Assembly (NCBI RefSeq): GCF_001690185.1
Contig: NZ_LZGN01000037.1
Coordinates: forward strand, 298,641 to 362,640
Origin: Gilliamella sp. wkB308
GTDB lineage: Bacteria; Pseudomonadota; Gammaproteobacteria; Enterobacterales; Orbaceae
Direction: 5' to 3'
DNA: 64,000 nt
A program made the position numbers and the translations under genes. The number at the start of each line of letters is the position of its first letter. Positions within the stretch are counted from its first letter, which is position 1. Below, in pieces: positions 22,346-32,739 of the stretch. The notes below the pieces were generated by a model. It was not told where the DNA came from, did no database searches, and saw nothing but the letters and a program-made list of their open reading frames with translations.

Positions 22346-23746
22346 TTAAAAACTGGCATAAATAAAATCGGGCATACCTGACGGCGCAAAATAAATGACG
22401 CACCACAAAATCATTATTATTATTACGGGTAAATATAATTTATTAACTTTAGATAACAGTACCGTTGCCAAATTAGAAAGATTTTTACACATTGGATAAA
22501 CTAAATAAGCAACCATGATAATTAAAAAAGCCAGCCAATATTGTGGTTTTATCATCAAATTATGCGTTAATGCCATTAAATAGTCCAAAGCATCAGATAA
22601 ATTTTCACAATAAAAAAACAACCAAGTAAAACAGACATAATGCCAAGTTAATAAACGCGCAATAAAAGGTGAGCGTTGACTAATCACATCACGACCGAAA
22701 AAGCGATCACCAATATTTAGTGCCACAATACCAATACCATGACAAATCCCCCAAATAATAAAATTGAGACCTGCACCATGCCATAATCCCGATAAAAACA
22801 TTGCCAATAAAACATTGATTTGTGTTCGGGTAAATCCCTTACGGTTACCACCAAGCGGAATATAAATATAATCCCGAATCCATTGAGATAAACTTATGTG
22901 CCAACGCGCCCAAAAATGCCTTAAGTTCAAAGATAAATAAGGTTGGTTAAAATTAATTGGCAGACGGAATCCTAACAACAATGCAATACCTGTCACCAAA
23001 TCCGTATAACCTGAAAAATTGAGATAAATTTGCATTGCATAAGCATATAGCCCCACTAATAAATCAATCACACTAAATTCTAATGGGTTGGCAAAAATGG
23101 GGTTAACCCATGCATCATTTATCCAGCCACCTAAACAATAAACTTTAATGATTGACATCATGATTAATATAAAAGCCCGATATGGCTCTAAAATTTGGCG
23201 AGGTTGGCAAACTGAAATTTGAGGCAAAAAATCTTTAGCCCGATTGATCGGTCCTGCGACAATACTGGGGAAAAAAGATAAAAAAAGCGCAAAATCCCAA
23301 AATTTAGCTACGTCAATCTCTTTTCTTTTAACAGAAACTAAATAACTGACAGAATGGAAAGTATAAAATGAAATACCAATAGGGATTAGCACAGAAAATA
23401 ATGGTAATAAAATAGGGATATGAAAGACGTTAAGTAAAGCTTGAAGTTCTTGTCGGAAAAAATCAAAATATTTAAATAATGCTAAATTACTGATCGATAT
23501 AACTAAACCAAAAATTAACCATCTTTTAGCATGATGTTTTGAAACCGATATCATCATCGAAATAAGATAAGTAACACAGGTATAAACACCAAGAATTAAC
23601 GCAAATTGCCAACTATAACTGCTTACAATTAAATAACTTGAAACAAGTAATAAGGCATTTTGTAATTTAGGTAATAAGTTAAATGCCCAATATACAGCAA
23701 AAAAAACGATAAACAACAGACCAAATTCAATAGATAAATAACTCAC
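22346..23746 (-). CDS. MBOAT O-acyltransferase, PatA/AlgI-like
   Basis: Multi-pass membrane acyl carrier. The 466-aa product has 11 or so membrane segments and the MBOAT core: LNLRHFWARWHISLSQWIRD and LSGLWHGAGLNFIIWG, the latter with the conserved active-site His. With the two SGNH genes directly downstream it forms a set resembling patA-patB-ape. Alginate-type acetylation is unlikely because no alginate genes are nearby. Confidence 0.8.
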   Translation of the reverse strand: MSYLSIEFGLLFIVFFAVYWAFNLLPKLQNALLLVSSYLIVSSYSWQFALILGVYTCVTYLISMMISVSKHHAKRWLIFGLVISISNLALFKYFDFFRQELQALLNVFHIPILLPLFSVLIPIGISFYTFHSVSYLVSVKRKEIDVAKFWDFALFLSFFPSIVAGPINRAKDFLPQISVCQPRQILEPYRAFILIMMSIIKVYCLGGWINDAWVNPIFANPLEFSVIDLLVGLYAYAMQIYLNFSGYTDLVTGIALLLGFRLPINFNQPYLSLNLRHFWARWHISLSQWIRDYIYIPLGGNRKGFTRTQINVLLAMFLSGLWHGAGLNFIIWGICHGIGIVALNIGDRFFGRDVISQRSPFIARLLTWHYVCFTWLFFYCENLSDALDYLMALTHNLMIKPQYWLAFLIIMVAYLVYPMCKNLSNLATVLLSKVNKLYLPVIIIMILWCVIYFAPSGMPDFIYASF

Positions 23747-23810
23747 TATAATCCTTCGTTAAAACGTTTACATCTAAAATAATATCCCTCAATACGCCCA
23801 TAAAAACGAT

Positions 23811-24797
23811 TTAATCGCAAATCAACTCTGATTGAGAAAGAACATAATAAACCAATAATTCTTTATTCAATCCAGTTATTGACAATAACTGACGTCTGGC
23901 ATTCAACCATAGTTCATAAAGAGCAGTAATTTTTTCATAACTTAATGTTGCCAATAATCTTACCAATGGCACTTGATCACGATTAATAATATACCGTCCA
24001 GCTTTTTGTTTTGCTTTTAATGCATCACTTAATAAAGCACAAAACCAACTAATGCGATCAATAAAATGGTCATGCTCAAATGTTACGCCAAGCGTCCAAA
24101 AATCATGATTAGGAATAACACTCAATAAATTTTCACAAAATACTTTACGTTGTTGCCATTTTGTAGGATCCAATAAAGTTTTTGCTGTTAATGGCGCATT
24201 TTCGCTTAATAACAAGGCTGACGCAAGTTCATTATCACTATAATGTAAACCCTGTTTATTTTTCAACCAATCCATAGACTGCTCAAGCTTAGGTATCGGT
24301 AAAAAATAAGAAAAACAACGACTATAAATAGTTGGTAATAAATGACTATTATGATCGTCACTTAAAATAAAATAAGTATTTGCCGGTGGCTCTTCTAACG
24401 TTTTCAATAATGCATTTGCGGCGGCTTCGGTCATTAAGGCAGCATGTTTAATCCAAATCACTTTATTACCGCCTTGCTGTGATTTTTCGTAAACTTTAGC
24501 GGTAATACTTCGAATCTGATCGATACCGATCGATTGCTTACCTTGTTCGTTAGTTATCTGATAAAAATCAGGATGATGATGAGACAAAAATAGCTGGCAG
24601 CTATGACATTTTAAACAAGGGGCTAGATCGCTTGATGCTTGGCATAATAAACGATTTGCTAATTGCTCGATTAGCTCATCTTCACCACTGCCTTGAATAT
24701 AATTAATCAATAAAGCATGATGGGCACGATCATGTAAAATACTTGTCGCTAATTGCTGATAGGGCTGTATAAGCCAACTATATCCATTCTTGATCAT
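23811..24797 (-). CDS. holB: DNA polymerase III subunit delta'
   Basis: Clamp-loader subunit. The 328-aa product has the zinc-binding module near residues 50-67 ([17 protein letters not shown]), [20 protein letters not shown] and [12 protein letters not shown], all typical of HolB. The Walker A motif is degenerate, as is normal for delta'. Start ATG overlaps the tmk stop by 4 nt (tmk-holB order as in E. coli). Confidence 0.93.
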   Translation of the reverse strand: MIKNGYSWLIQPYQQLATSILHDRAHHALLINYIQGSGEDELIEQLANRLLCQASSDLAPCLKCHSCQLFLSHHHPDFYQITNEQGKQSIGIDQIRSITAKVYEKSQQGGNKVIWIKHAALMTEAAANALLKTLEEPPANTYFILSDDHNSHLLPTIYSRCFSYFLPIPKLEQSMDWLKNKQGLHYSDNELASALLLSENAPLTAKTLLDPTKWQQRKVFCENLLSVIPNHDFWTLGVTFEHDHFIDRISWFCALLSDALKAKQKAGRYIINRDQVPLVRLLATLSYEKITALYELWLNARRQLLSITGLNKELLVYYVLSQSELICD

Positions 24798-25438
24798 GCG
24801 TTATTAACCTGTATTGATGATAACCATGCAGTTAACACGTCTTCAATTTGCTGTGTTACCGCATCCATTGATTGACTAGCATCAATAGTAATTATGGTAG
24901 CATCTTGATTAGCAAGCTCTAAATAACACTGACGTATACGTTTAAAAAAGGCTATAGCTTGCTGTTCAATCCGATCTAATTGTCCACGTGATTTAGCTCG
25001 CATTAAGCCAATTTCTGGATCAATATCTAAATATAATGTTAAATCGGGTTTAAAATCCCCTAAAACTTGTTTTTTTAAAGTTTCAATAAAGTGCCTGTCA
25101 AGCTGGCGCCCACCACCTTGATACGCCTGTGTTGATAAATCATGGCGATCACCTATAACCCAATTACCTTTGTTTAGCGCAGGTTTAATCACGTTTTCAA
25201 TAAGTTGAATACGGGCAGCATATAACATCAATAATTCGGCTTTATCGGTTAGTGGTTCATGTTGTAAACCATTTTTAATAATATTACGTAACGCTTCAGC
25301 AATCGGGGTTCCACCCGGCTCACGAGTAAACTGTAAATTCTTCACATCGTGTTGCTGTAATACATGAGCAACAGTATTAATTGCTGTGGTTTTTCCTGCA
25401 CCTTCAAGTCCTTCAATGACAATAAATTTGCCGGTCAT
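24794..25438 (-). CDS. tmk: Thymidylate kinase
   Basis: Phosphorylates dTMP to dTDP. The 214-aa product has the P-loop [10 protein letters not shown] near residues 9-18, the [12 protein letters not shown] segment, [16 protein letters not shown], and a lid region [12 protein letters not shown]. Coupled to holB. Confidence 0.95.
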   Translation of the reverse strand: MTGKFIVIEGLEGAGKTTAINTVAHVLQQHDVKNLQFTREPGGTPIAEALRNIIKNGLQHEPLTDKAELLMLYAARIQLIENVIKPALNKGNWVIGDRHDLSTQAYQGGGRQLDRHFIETLKKQVLGDFKPDLTLYLDIDPEIGLMRAKSRGQLDRIEQQAIAFFKRIRQCYLELANQDATIITIDASQSMDAVTQQIEDVLTAWLSSIQVNNA

Positions 25439-25774
25439 ACTTATTTCCTAAATTAATTAAGCTGATGAACGAGTGAACATAACGCTATTGTACGCTATTT
25501 TTAACGATTATTTTAGTTCGTATCGCAAATACCTTGTTAATACTTACCAAGAATGAATCCTATTTAATAGACCGACAGAGTAGAACATACTATTTACTAA
25601 TTCGCGATTCGTTTATAACATCAAAATAAATCAAAATAAAAATAGTTTGATGTTGTTCATTAATGGAAAATTTTTGTGTATGTGAACTTTATATTTATTA
25701 CCTTGTCAAAAAAAATACTGATTGTTTTTTTTGCTACTTATCATTTGTTTAATAAATAATTCATCGTAGTATTA
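25439..25774. other. Intergenic region upstream of tmk
   Basis: 336 bp of AT-rich sequence that must contain the tmk promoter on the minus strand. I see no RNA gene, repeat or strong terminator. Confidence 0.5.
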
Positions 25775-25900
25775 ATGAGCAATCAAAGCAGTGTTGAGAA
25801 AGAAAAAACGTTTTTAGATAACATAAAATCATTAGGCGTACTTTCAACCATATCTGAACAAGAATATAAAACAAAATTAATCTGGAATAGCAAGGAATGA
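25775..25900 (+). CDS. 41-codon ORF overlapping the lipoprotein gene
   Basis: Opens with ATG at 25775 and ends TGA at 25898-25900, overlapping the next start as ATGA, so translation may be coupled. The peptide holds FLDNIKSLGVLSTISEQEY, resembling a SHOCT-type short C-terminal helix pair. No good ribosome binding site is visible, so it may be the tail of a lost larger gene. Confidence 0.4.
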   Translation: MSNQSSVEKEKTFLDNIKSLGVLSTISEQEYKTKLIWNSKE

Positions 25901-26412
25901 AAAAAATACTTCTACTATTAGTCACATTTATGTCACTAGTAACATTAACTAGTTGCAACAAAACACCTTTAGAAAAGGTTTTAAAAGATGTAAAAAACAA
26001 TCATCCTAAAACCATAACACTCTCTGATTATACTAATTTTAAATGGGATGAAGTTTGGTTAATCAGTGGCAGTATTGGTGGAAGGTATATCATATTAATG
26101 CGAGAAAAAAATATTGATGTTAAGAAAGTAGAATCTTTTCCAAATTCTAGATATGGAATAGCTCAAGAATTCTCTAATACAGCTGTGTATGTATATAATA
26201 ACAAAGTAGTTTATTACGAGTTCCCTCCAGATGCCAGAGATTATGTGGCTTTGGCTTCAGAGGGAGCATTAGCTCTTTTAGATTTTAAACTAGAAAGAGG
26301 ACAGATTATGGTTGTTTCAAGTAATAATTCCGAATGTGAAGTAAAAGATGGAGATTTAGTTCCCATTAAGCCGATTAAGCTCTATGAAAACATGGATGAA
26401 AAATTGAAATGA
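25897..26412 (+). CDS. Hypothetical lipoprotein
   Basis: 171-aa product with a signal peptide and lipobox (LVTLTSC, Cys near residue 20), so probably membrane-anchored in the periplasm. The mature part is unlike any family I recognise. The start sits inside the end of the upstream 41-codon ORF. It is the last gene before CRISPR array 1. Confidence 0.6.
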   Translation: MKKILLLLVTFMSLVTLTSCNKTPLEKVLKDVKNNHPKTITLSDYTNFKWDEVWLISGSIGGRYIILMREKNIDVKKVESFPNSRYGIAQEFSNTAVYVYNNKVVYYEFPPDARDYVALASEGALALLDFKLERGQIMVVSSNNSECEVKDGDLVPIKPIKLYENMDEKLK

Positions 26413-26525
26413 TTCCTAATGCATTAATCAATGAATTAGCCATACTAAGTATTAGATTATGATCGTGAAAAATGTGTATAGAATCAAGCAACCTATTCTC
26501 TCACTGTTAGAACACATTTTAGCAA

Positions 26526-27042
26526 CAGTTTATCCCTATGTGTATAGGGAACACTTTAGCTAATTCGGATTGTGTTAAATTTAATTCGGTTTATCCCTAT
26601 GTGTATAGGGAACACATCAACCATAATATTGGTTGTTAACGATTTAACGGTTTATCCCTATGTGCATAGGGAACACAATATGGAGACATAAACAATGGCA
26701 ATCATTCGCGGTTTATCCCTATGTGCATAGGGAACACATTTATTGTTAGCGTCTGTGGAATGGCAGACCCGGTTTATCCCTATGTGCATAGGGAACACCT
26801 CGATAATTCGCCCTCTGCATCGTTTAAACGCGGTTTATCCCTATGTGCATAGGGAACACTTGAGGCCGATCGTATTTGTAATCCGAATGATCGGTTTATC
26901 CCTATGTGCATAGGGAACACAGTGATATCGTTCATTAGAATATTGTTTCCATCGGTTTATCCCTATGTGCATAGGGAACACTGTCAGCGACAAGCTTTAA
27001 GCCACCAGCAATACGGTTTATCCCTATGTGCATAGGGAACAC
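26526..27042 (-). CRISPR. CRISPR array 1, type I-E, 9 repeats and 8 spacers
   Basis: Nine 29-nt repeats at exact 61-bp spacing (starts 26526, 26587, 26648, 26709, 26770, 26831, 26892, 26953, 27014) with eight 32-nt spacers, all different. In transcript sense (minus strand) the repeat starts GTGTTCCCTAT and ends ATAAACCG, the type I-E form. The two leftmost repeats carry a loop change (GTGT for GTGC on the plus strand) and the first also has CAG for CGG, marking the left as the old, leader-distal end. The leader is on the right. Confidence 0.98.
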
Positions 27043-27105
27043 TCTAATTATAACTTATTGTTTATTAATTAAAATAGAGAGGTGTAAAATTCTACCGATT
27101 TATTG
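27043..27105 (-). promoter_or_regulatory. Leader of CRISPR array 1
   Basis: AT-rich flank at the young end of array 1. Two elements recur at matching distance in the leader of array 2: TAAAATTCTACC (plus strand 27085-27096), and AAACAA in transcript sense starting 21 nt before the first repeat, which could belong to an IHF-type bend site. By analogy with E. coli the outer motif may anchor Cas1-Cas2. Confidence 0.6.
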
Positions 27106-27198
27106 ATGTTTTTTTAGGCGATTGGTTTTAATAAGCATCAGGAATGTAATTTAATATTTATCATAATGTTAACTATGTTTAAAAAGATTTTTAAGTAG

Positions 27199-27324
27199 AG
27201 CCTGCTTTTGCAACTCCTCGGCGCACCGACCGATTTTGATAGCAATGGTATATTTTACTTTTCGGTAATTGATTTTGACGAATGGTTAAATGCTGATCTT
27301 GCCTTTATTTGGGCAAGTATTTAG
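27199..27324 (+). pseudogene. C-terminal fragment of an unidentified gene
   Basis: A 41-codon open stretch preceded in frame by a stop (27196-27198) and ended by TAG at 27322-27324. It reads LLQLLGAPTDFDSNGIF and then DFDEWLNADLAFIWASI, which looks like a genuine protein tail. No start codon or RBS. Family not recognised; probably debris of a deleted accessory gene. The rest of 27106-27420 shows nothing. Confidence 0.4.
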
Positions 27325-27420
27325 CATCAATTTATGTTTAATCCTATAACTATCAAAACTAACAATCTGTACGCATTATTATTTATAGATAACTAATTTT
27401 ATTAAAAATATTTTTGCACA

Positions 27421-28040
27421 TTAACCATTACCATAATCCACCAGTTTGCCTGTCTTTTCGTCACGTACGCCCCATTCTAAACGGCTGTCTAATATGGCTT
27501 GTTGTACTTTTGGTGGGTAGTCCGATAAGGTGGTTTCTTTCGGGACTGGTTTGCCTGTTTTTCCTGCTTGACGAATCACTTTCGGCCAACGGGGTTGCCA
27601 GCACAAGCATTCCGAAATAAAGTAGCCCACGGTGTAAAACGTTAATAAAATTAAAAATACTGGGATTAATAAAATATACATCCAAAAAGTAGGCGCATTT
27701 TTTGCTGCGTGAATCATCGGGCTTACATGACCACTAAAACCGTGGAAAGGCATAGGTAAATGGGTGCTTAAACGGGGTTTAGGCAGATTGTCCCGTCCGT
27801 GCTCCATATAACGGCGGATAAATTCCCATTCGTCTTTATAGTCTTGTGGGTTATAAGTGTTTTTGCCAATGCCGGCGGAGTGAGCAATCGGAAAGCAGGT
27901 TTTATACGGGTGAAAGCTCATTAAATTAACCATATTGGTACCCCCCATATCCGAGCCTGTTTCGCCAAAGTTCGACGGCATAATATGTTCCCATTTAAAC
28001 ACCACCGTACCACCGCAGTATTTAGGGCGCTGAATATAGA
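27421..28040 (-). pseudogene. 5'-truncated DUF6708-like gene abutting CRISPR array 2
   Basis: The open frame runs without interruption from the edge of the last array-2 repeat to a stop at 27421. The first GTG is at 28005, but codons upstream also read as protein (VYIQRPKYCGGT), so the true N-terminus is missing. The product contains WEFIRRYMEHG, a pattern of DUF6708 proteins found near type VI secretion effector loci, then a membrane segment (FWMYILLIPVFLILLTFY) and a Pro/Lys-rich tail. The family call is from memory and moderate. Confidence 0.5.
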
Positions 28041-28314
28041 CGGTTTATCCCTGTGTGTACAGGGAACACAATTGGTGGTAAATTTAATTTCGATGAAAAA
28101 GCGGTTTATCCCTGTGTGTACAGGGAACACGCCTAGATCTATTTTAAAGTCGCCCCCCTGCCCCGGTTTATCCCTGTGTGTACAGGGAACACTGGCAATT
28201 CATGGGATTTGATACGGTAAGTTGAGGTTTATCCCTGTGTGTACAGGGAACACCCAGGGTGGCCTGGAGTTCGACGGGCGATATGCGGTTTATCCCTGTG
28301 TGTACAGGGAACAC
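28041..28314 (-). CRISPR. CRISPR array 2, type I-E, 5 repeats and 4 spacers
   Basis: Five 29-nt repeats (starts 28041, 28102, 28164, 28225, 28286) with spacers of 32, 33, 32 and 32 nt. The repeat differs from array 1 at paired stem positions (CCCTGT/ACAGGG against CCCTAT/ATAGGG), so the hairpin is conserved. The fourth repeat has A for the first C. The leader lies on the right next to cas2; the leader-distal end abuts a truncated gene. Confidence 0.98.
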
Positions 28315-28370
28315 TAAACGTAGCTATTTGTTTTATTTAAACTTATAGCGACCATAAAATTCTACCAAAT
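28315..28370 (-). promoter_or_regulatory. Leader of CRISPR array 2
   Basis: Sits between array 2 and the cas2 stop. Shares TAAAATTCTACC (28355-28366, 40 nt from the repeat, against 42 nt in array 1) and AAACAA in transcript sense starting 19 nt before the first repeat. This conservation between otherwise different flanks supports a functional leader. Confidence 0.6.
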
Positions 28371-28396
28371 TTTTTTAATTTTTAAAGAACTTTAAC

Positions 28397-29610
<1,214 letters not shown>

Positions 29611-29620
29611 ATCAAATATC

Positions 29621-30292
29621 CTATTGACAGTGTTTGATTAAAAATAGCCCACAGCCAAACCCTTTGCTTTTACCAATACCTTGATAGAGTGTAGCTAAAA
29701 ATAGTTTTGGATCAGTAACAGTTAAAACCCCTTCAAAATCAACACTATTGTAACTAATCGGTTTAAGTCCTGACTTTTTATTAAGCAGATGTTGATTATA
29801 ACTGATAACATTACAACAGACTGCCGAATGATCACTTTGTTGTAATGAAAATCCACGTTTTTCACTTTGCTTAATTAACCAATCTATAGCCGCTTGATAT
29901 TGCTGAGCTTTGATCTCATTCGATGATAATCCCTGTTGTTTAGCCTGATACTTAGCGTTCATCATCACATCACAACGTTTTCCTTGTTTCATGACAACAG
30001 GATTGGCACGTAATAAAAAACTTAACTTCATTCCTGTTGTTAATTGCGGTGCATAAGGTTTTGTATCAACTTTAAATAACTCATGATTAGCAAGCGGTGC
30101 AACTTCAGATAAAAGATAAAACAGAGGTTTTTTAGTCTTCTGATCTTTATGAAATAAGAATGGACGTTTATTTTTATCAGGAAACAGTTGCCATAACCAT
30201 TGATGCATAGCATATTCACCAGCAGACCACCATTTTTGTTGCATCACATAAGGAAGCCGTTCAAGTTTTAGCTCGACTTTCGAAAAATACAT
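29621..30292 (-). CDS. cas6e: crRNA endonuclease Cas6e (CasE)
   Basis: Cuts the repeat hairpin to release crRNA and stays bound to its 3' end in Cascade. The 223-aa product has the CasE N-terminus MYFSKVELKL, the catalytic His at residue 30 (YAMHQWLWQLFPD aligns with E. coli His20), LLRANPV, and the C-terminal Gly-rich loop GIGKSKGFGCGLF. It begins directly after the cas5e stop. Confidence 0.95.
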   Translation of the reverse strand: MYFSKVELKLERLPYVMQQKWWSAGEYAMHQWLWQLFPDKNKRPFLFHKDQKTKKPLFYLLSEVAPLANHELFKVDTKPYAPQLTTGMKLSFLLRANPVVMKQGKRCDVMMNAKYQAKQQGLSSNEIKAQQYQAAIDWLIKQSEKRGFSLQQSDHSAVCCNVISYNQHLLNKKSGLKPISYNSVDFEGVLTVTDPKLFLATLYQGIGKSKGFGCGLFLIKHCQ

Positions 30293-31036
30293 CTATTCGC
30301 TCCTTTTTAAGTGTCCTGTATATTGCTGACGATTGATAAATTGCCAACGCTTCCGATTAATGGGCTGATCTTGTCGAAGTTGTATTTTAATTACGTCAAA
30401 ATGCGCTTCTTGATCAGGATGATCCCAATAGTATTCGTTAGCATCACTATCAATTAAATACTTTAGGACAGGATCAGATTGATGATATTGATGATAATGC
30501 TCATCAGCAAAGACAAAAGCATCACTAAGTAGCCCTTCATAAATTACGGGTGCTAATGGCAATGACAATGGCGAGTTTTTCCTGCCCACATAAAGTGGAA
30601 AGACAGGCGTTAATAATGCTTGCTTTATCTGATCTACAGAATAAGGAGCGCCTTTTGTTTCGGTAATAATAATTTGATAATAGACATCGTTGTAATATTC
30701 ACGCTTTGAAATTAAAGTTTCAAGATCTTGAGGATTACGGCGTATTTCATCAAATCGTGTATAAAATACGTCTTTTTTATTCGCTTTTGGCATCTGATTA
30801 GTATGAAAATCACTAAACCAACGACTCTTATCAACAAAAGGGCGAACTGCAACATAATAATGCTGATTGAAAGCATTAATACACTCATCATTACGCCGAA
30901 TACCTAATGCTGCCGCCAAAAAACCTAATACAGCCGAGCGGGAAGGAATAATATTGCTGTGGCGAACTTCGCCAACAGCCGGTTCCCCCCACGATGTGAG
31001 CGGTGCATAAATCTGAAAAATAAGATGTTTTATCAT
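30293..31036 (-). CDS. cas5e: Cascade subunit Cas5e (CasD)
   Basis: Binds the 5' handle of the crRNA in Cascade. The 247-aa product starts with the CasD pattern LIFQIYAPLTSWGEPAVGEV followed by SRSAVLGFLAAALGI, and has VGRKNSPLSLP in the RAMP fold. It lies between cas7e and cas6e in standard order. Confidence 0.95.
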   Translation of the reverse strand: MIKHLIFQIYAPLTSWGEPAVGEVRHSNIIPSRSAVLGFLAAALGIRRNDECINAFNQHYYVAVRPFVDKSRWFSDFHTNQMPKANKKDVFYTRFDEIRRNPQDLETLISKREYYNDVYYQIIITETKGAPYSVDQIKQALLTPVFPLYVGRKNSPLSLPLAPVIYEGLLSDAFVFADEHYHQYHQSDPVLKYLIDSDANEYYWDHPDQEAHFDVIKIQLRQDQPINRKRWQFINRQQYTGHLKRSE

Positions 31037-31048
31037 CTTGACTGCTCC

Positions 31049-32113
31049 TTATTTTTCCGCAACAAACTTTAATGCAGCTGCAAGTGTCCCTTCTCCACTT
31101 TCAATATTGAGTTTGTAGCGATCATCGGCACATTGACCATAAACTTGATCAAACTTATCCAATTGTTGCTCTAATCTTGTAATAGCATCATTCACCATAT
31201 CTTGGCTACGGATAGGATTGAAGTAAGCAACAGCAAGTGAACGTGGTTGCTGAGTACCTTTTTCAATCAATAAATAAGAGGTATAAGCACGTGATGCAAA
31301 GCTATTTTGCATACCTGTAGGCGCCACTTTTGCAGCTGATTCGGTTAATGCTTTTAGTGTTTTTTCAACCAATGCTTCATCACCATTTAGGTTATTAAGG
31401 AGTAAATCACGACTAATACAGATATAAGTATAAAACAGTGCAGAGGCAAATCCACGTTGGCCTAAATGCCCTGAACTCGCATCTTTTTCTTTATTATTTA
31501 AATCATCAACAGCAGTGAAAAAATCATCTTCGATTGTGACTGAGCTAACTCCTAGAGCATGAGAAACCTGACAGGCAGCATCCACATTAAATGCAGGACT
31601 ATCCGCTAACATTCGACCAAACAAGGCTATGTCAACACTGCTATTTTGTTTGCGTAATAGTTTAACTTCGTCATCTGTTGGAATCCTTTTTTCGCTAATT
31701 AATTGTTTAACTAACGAGGCAATTGCGTGTTGTTCATCGTTACTGATATGAACTAACTGTTCAATCTCGATATTAGTCAGCGGATCTTTTGGTGTTTTTT
31801 CATTTTTAAGTTTACCAAATTGTCCTGCAATTTTAATGGCACTTTCTTTGGCTATTTTTTCAGGAATTCCTTGTTCTTTCATTGGATTAAAAACCCAATC
31901 TCTTGCAAATCGACGTGAACGCACACCAATATGATCACTTAAATATTGATAAAAACAATCTGAGGTACGCCATGCTCTTTTTAAACTTTGAGAAGAAATC
32001 CGTAGACGATCGCTATTACCCATTACAGCAGTTTTAGGTCGTCCAACTTCATCACGATTTAAATTAGAAGGGGCATAAGCCGTTAGTAAATGTAATTGAA
32101 TAAATGTACTCAT
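31049..32113 (-). CDS. cas7e: Cascade backbone subunit Cas7e (CasC)
   Basis: Forms the six-copy filament along the crRNA spacer. The 354-aa product shows CasC landmarks: LLTAYAPSNLNRDEVGRPKTA, RISSQSLKRAWRTSD, a thumb-like DAACQVSHALGV region and MQNSFASRAYTSYLLIEKG. It follows the fused large-subunit gene by 5 bp. Confidence 0.95.
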   Translation of the reverse strand: MSTFIQLHLLTAYAPSNLNRDEVGRPKTAVMGNSDRLRISSQSLKRAWRTSDCFYQYLSDHIGVRSRRFARDWVFNPMKEQGIPEKIAKESAIKIAGQFGKLKNEKTPKDPLTNIEIEQLVHISNDEQHAIASLVKQLISEKRIPTDDEVKLLRKQNSSVDIALFGRMLADSPAFNVDAACQVSHALGVSSVTIEDDFFTAVDDLNNKEKDASSGHLGQRGFASALFYTYICISRDLLLNNLNGDEALVEKTLKALTESAAKVAPTGMQNSFASRAYTSYLLIEKGTQQPRSLAVAYFNPIRSQDMVNDAITRLEQQLDKFDQVYGQCADDRYKLNIESGEGTLAAALKFVAEK

Positions 32114-32118
32114 ATTAA

Positions 32119-32739
32119 TTATTCCTTAGAAGTTTTTTTAGTTGAGTTATAATCCATTGCCCAACGAACAGAAAGACGTTTAAATGGATCAGAATTGGAA
32201 GGTAAATTTTGTTGACGTTCATGCCACTCTTTTACCCATAAAAAGATGCCATCAGCCAACGAAAAGAGATTGACACCATTATCACCACGTATTTTTATCG
32301 CTTGAATTAAACGACGACAAAACTCATCGGGCGTTTTGCTCGCTAAAAGTTGATCGAAACGAAAACGGGATAAAAAGTTACGTTCACCCCCTCTAACTTT
32401 TTCACTTAATTGTGCAGCAAAAGGCGCATTGTCATTATTGGCATTGGCAAACGAGGCTACCCATGTAAAATAAGCTAATGCTTCTAAATGAATCGGATCA
32501 TCACAGGATAATGTACTATTTTTATCGAATAAAGCATCCTTCAAAATAGCATAACCTTCTTGTAACATTATTTTATGAAGCAACGTTGTACGACGTAGCT
32601 CTGCACGTAATTGTCGTCCATTATAAGTACCTCCATTAAATTCACATAATCGTTGTTGCAACATCGAAAACCAATCATCAATGATTTTTTTGTGATTTTC
32701 ATTGAGAAGAATCGACTTTCTCATAAAGCTGTTTGACAT
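32119..32739 (-). other. cse2: Possible internal translation of a free Cse2 (Cas11e) subunit
   Basis: At the Cse2 boundary an in-frame ATG (codon 526, base 32739, reading MSNSFMRKS) is preceded by GGAG with a 6-nt spacer (32746-32749). That is a good ribosome binding site exactly where casB would begin. Independent translation of small subunits from inside large-subunit genes is known in other type I CRISPR systems, so a 206-aa Cse2 may be made alongside the fusion. Confidence 0.55.

Noticed and set aside
27921..28212. Open frames on both strands running through CRISPR array 2
   Set aside because: They read across repeats and spacers and only reflect the periodic array sequence.
26526..28314. 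Self-targeting spacers in arrays 1 and 2
   Set aside because: By eye I found no convincing match of any spacer elsewhere in the window, but I could not run a search, so no claim is made either way.
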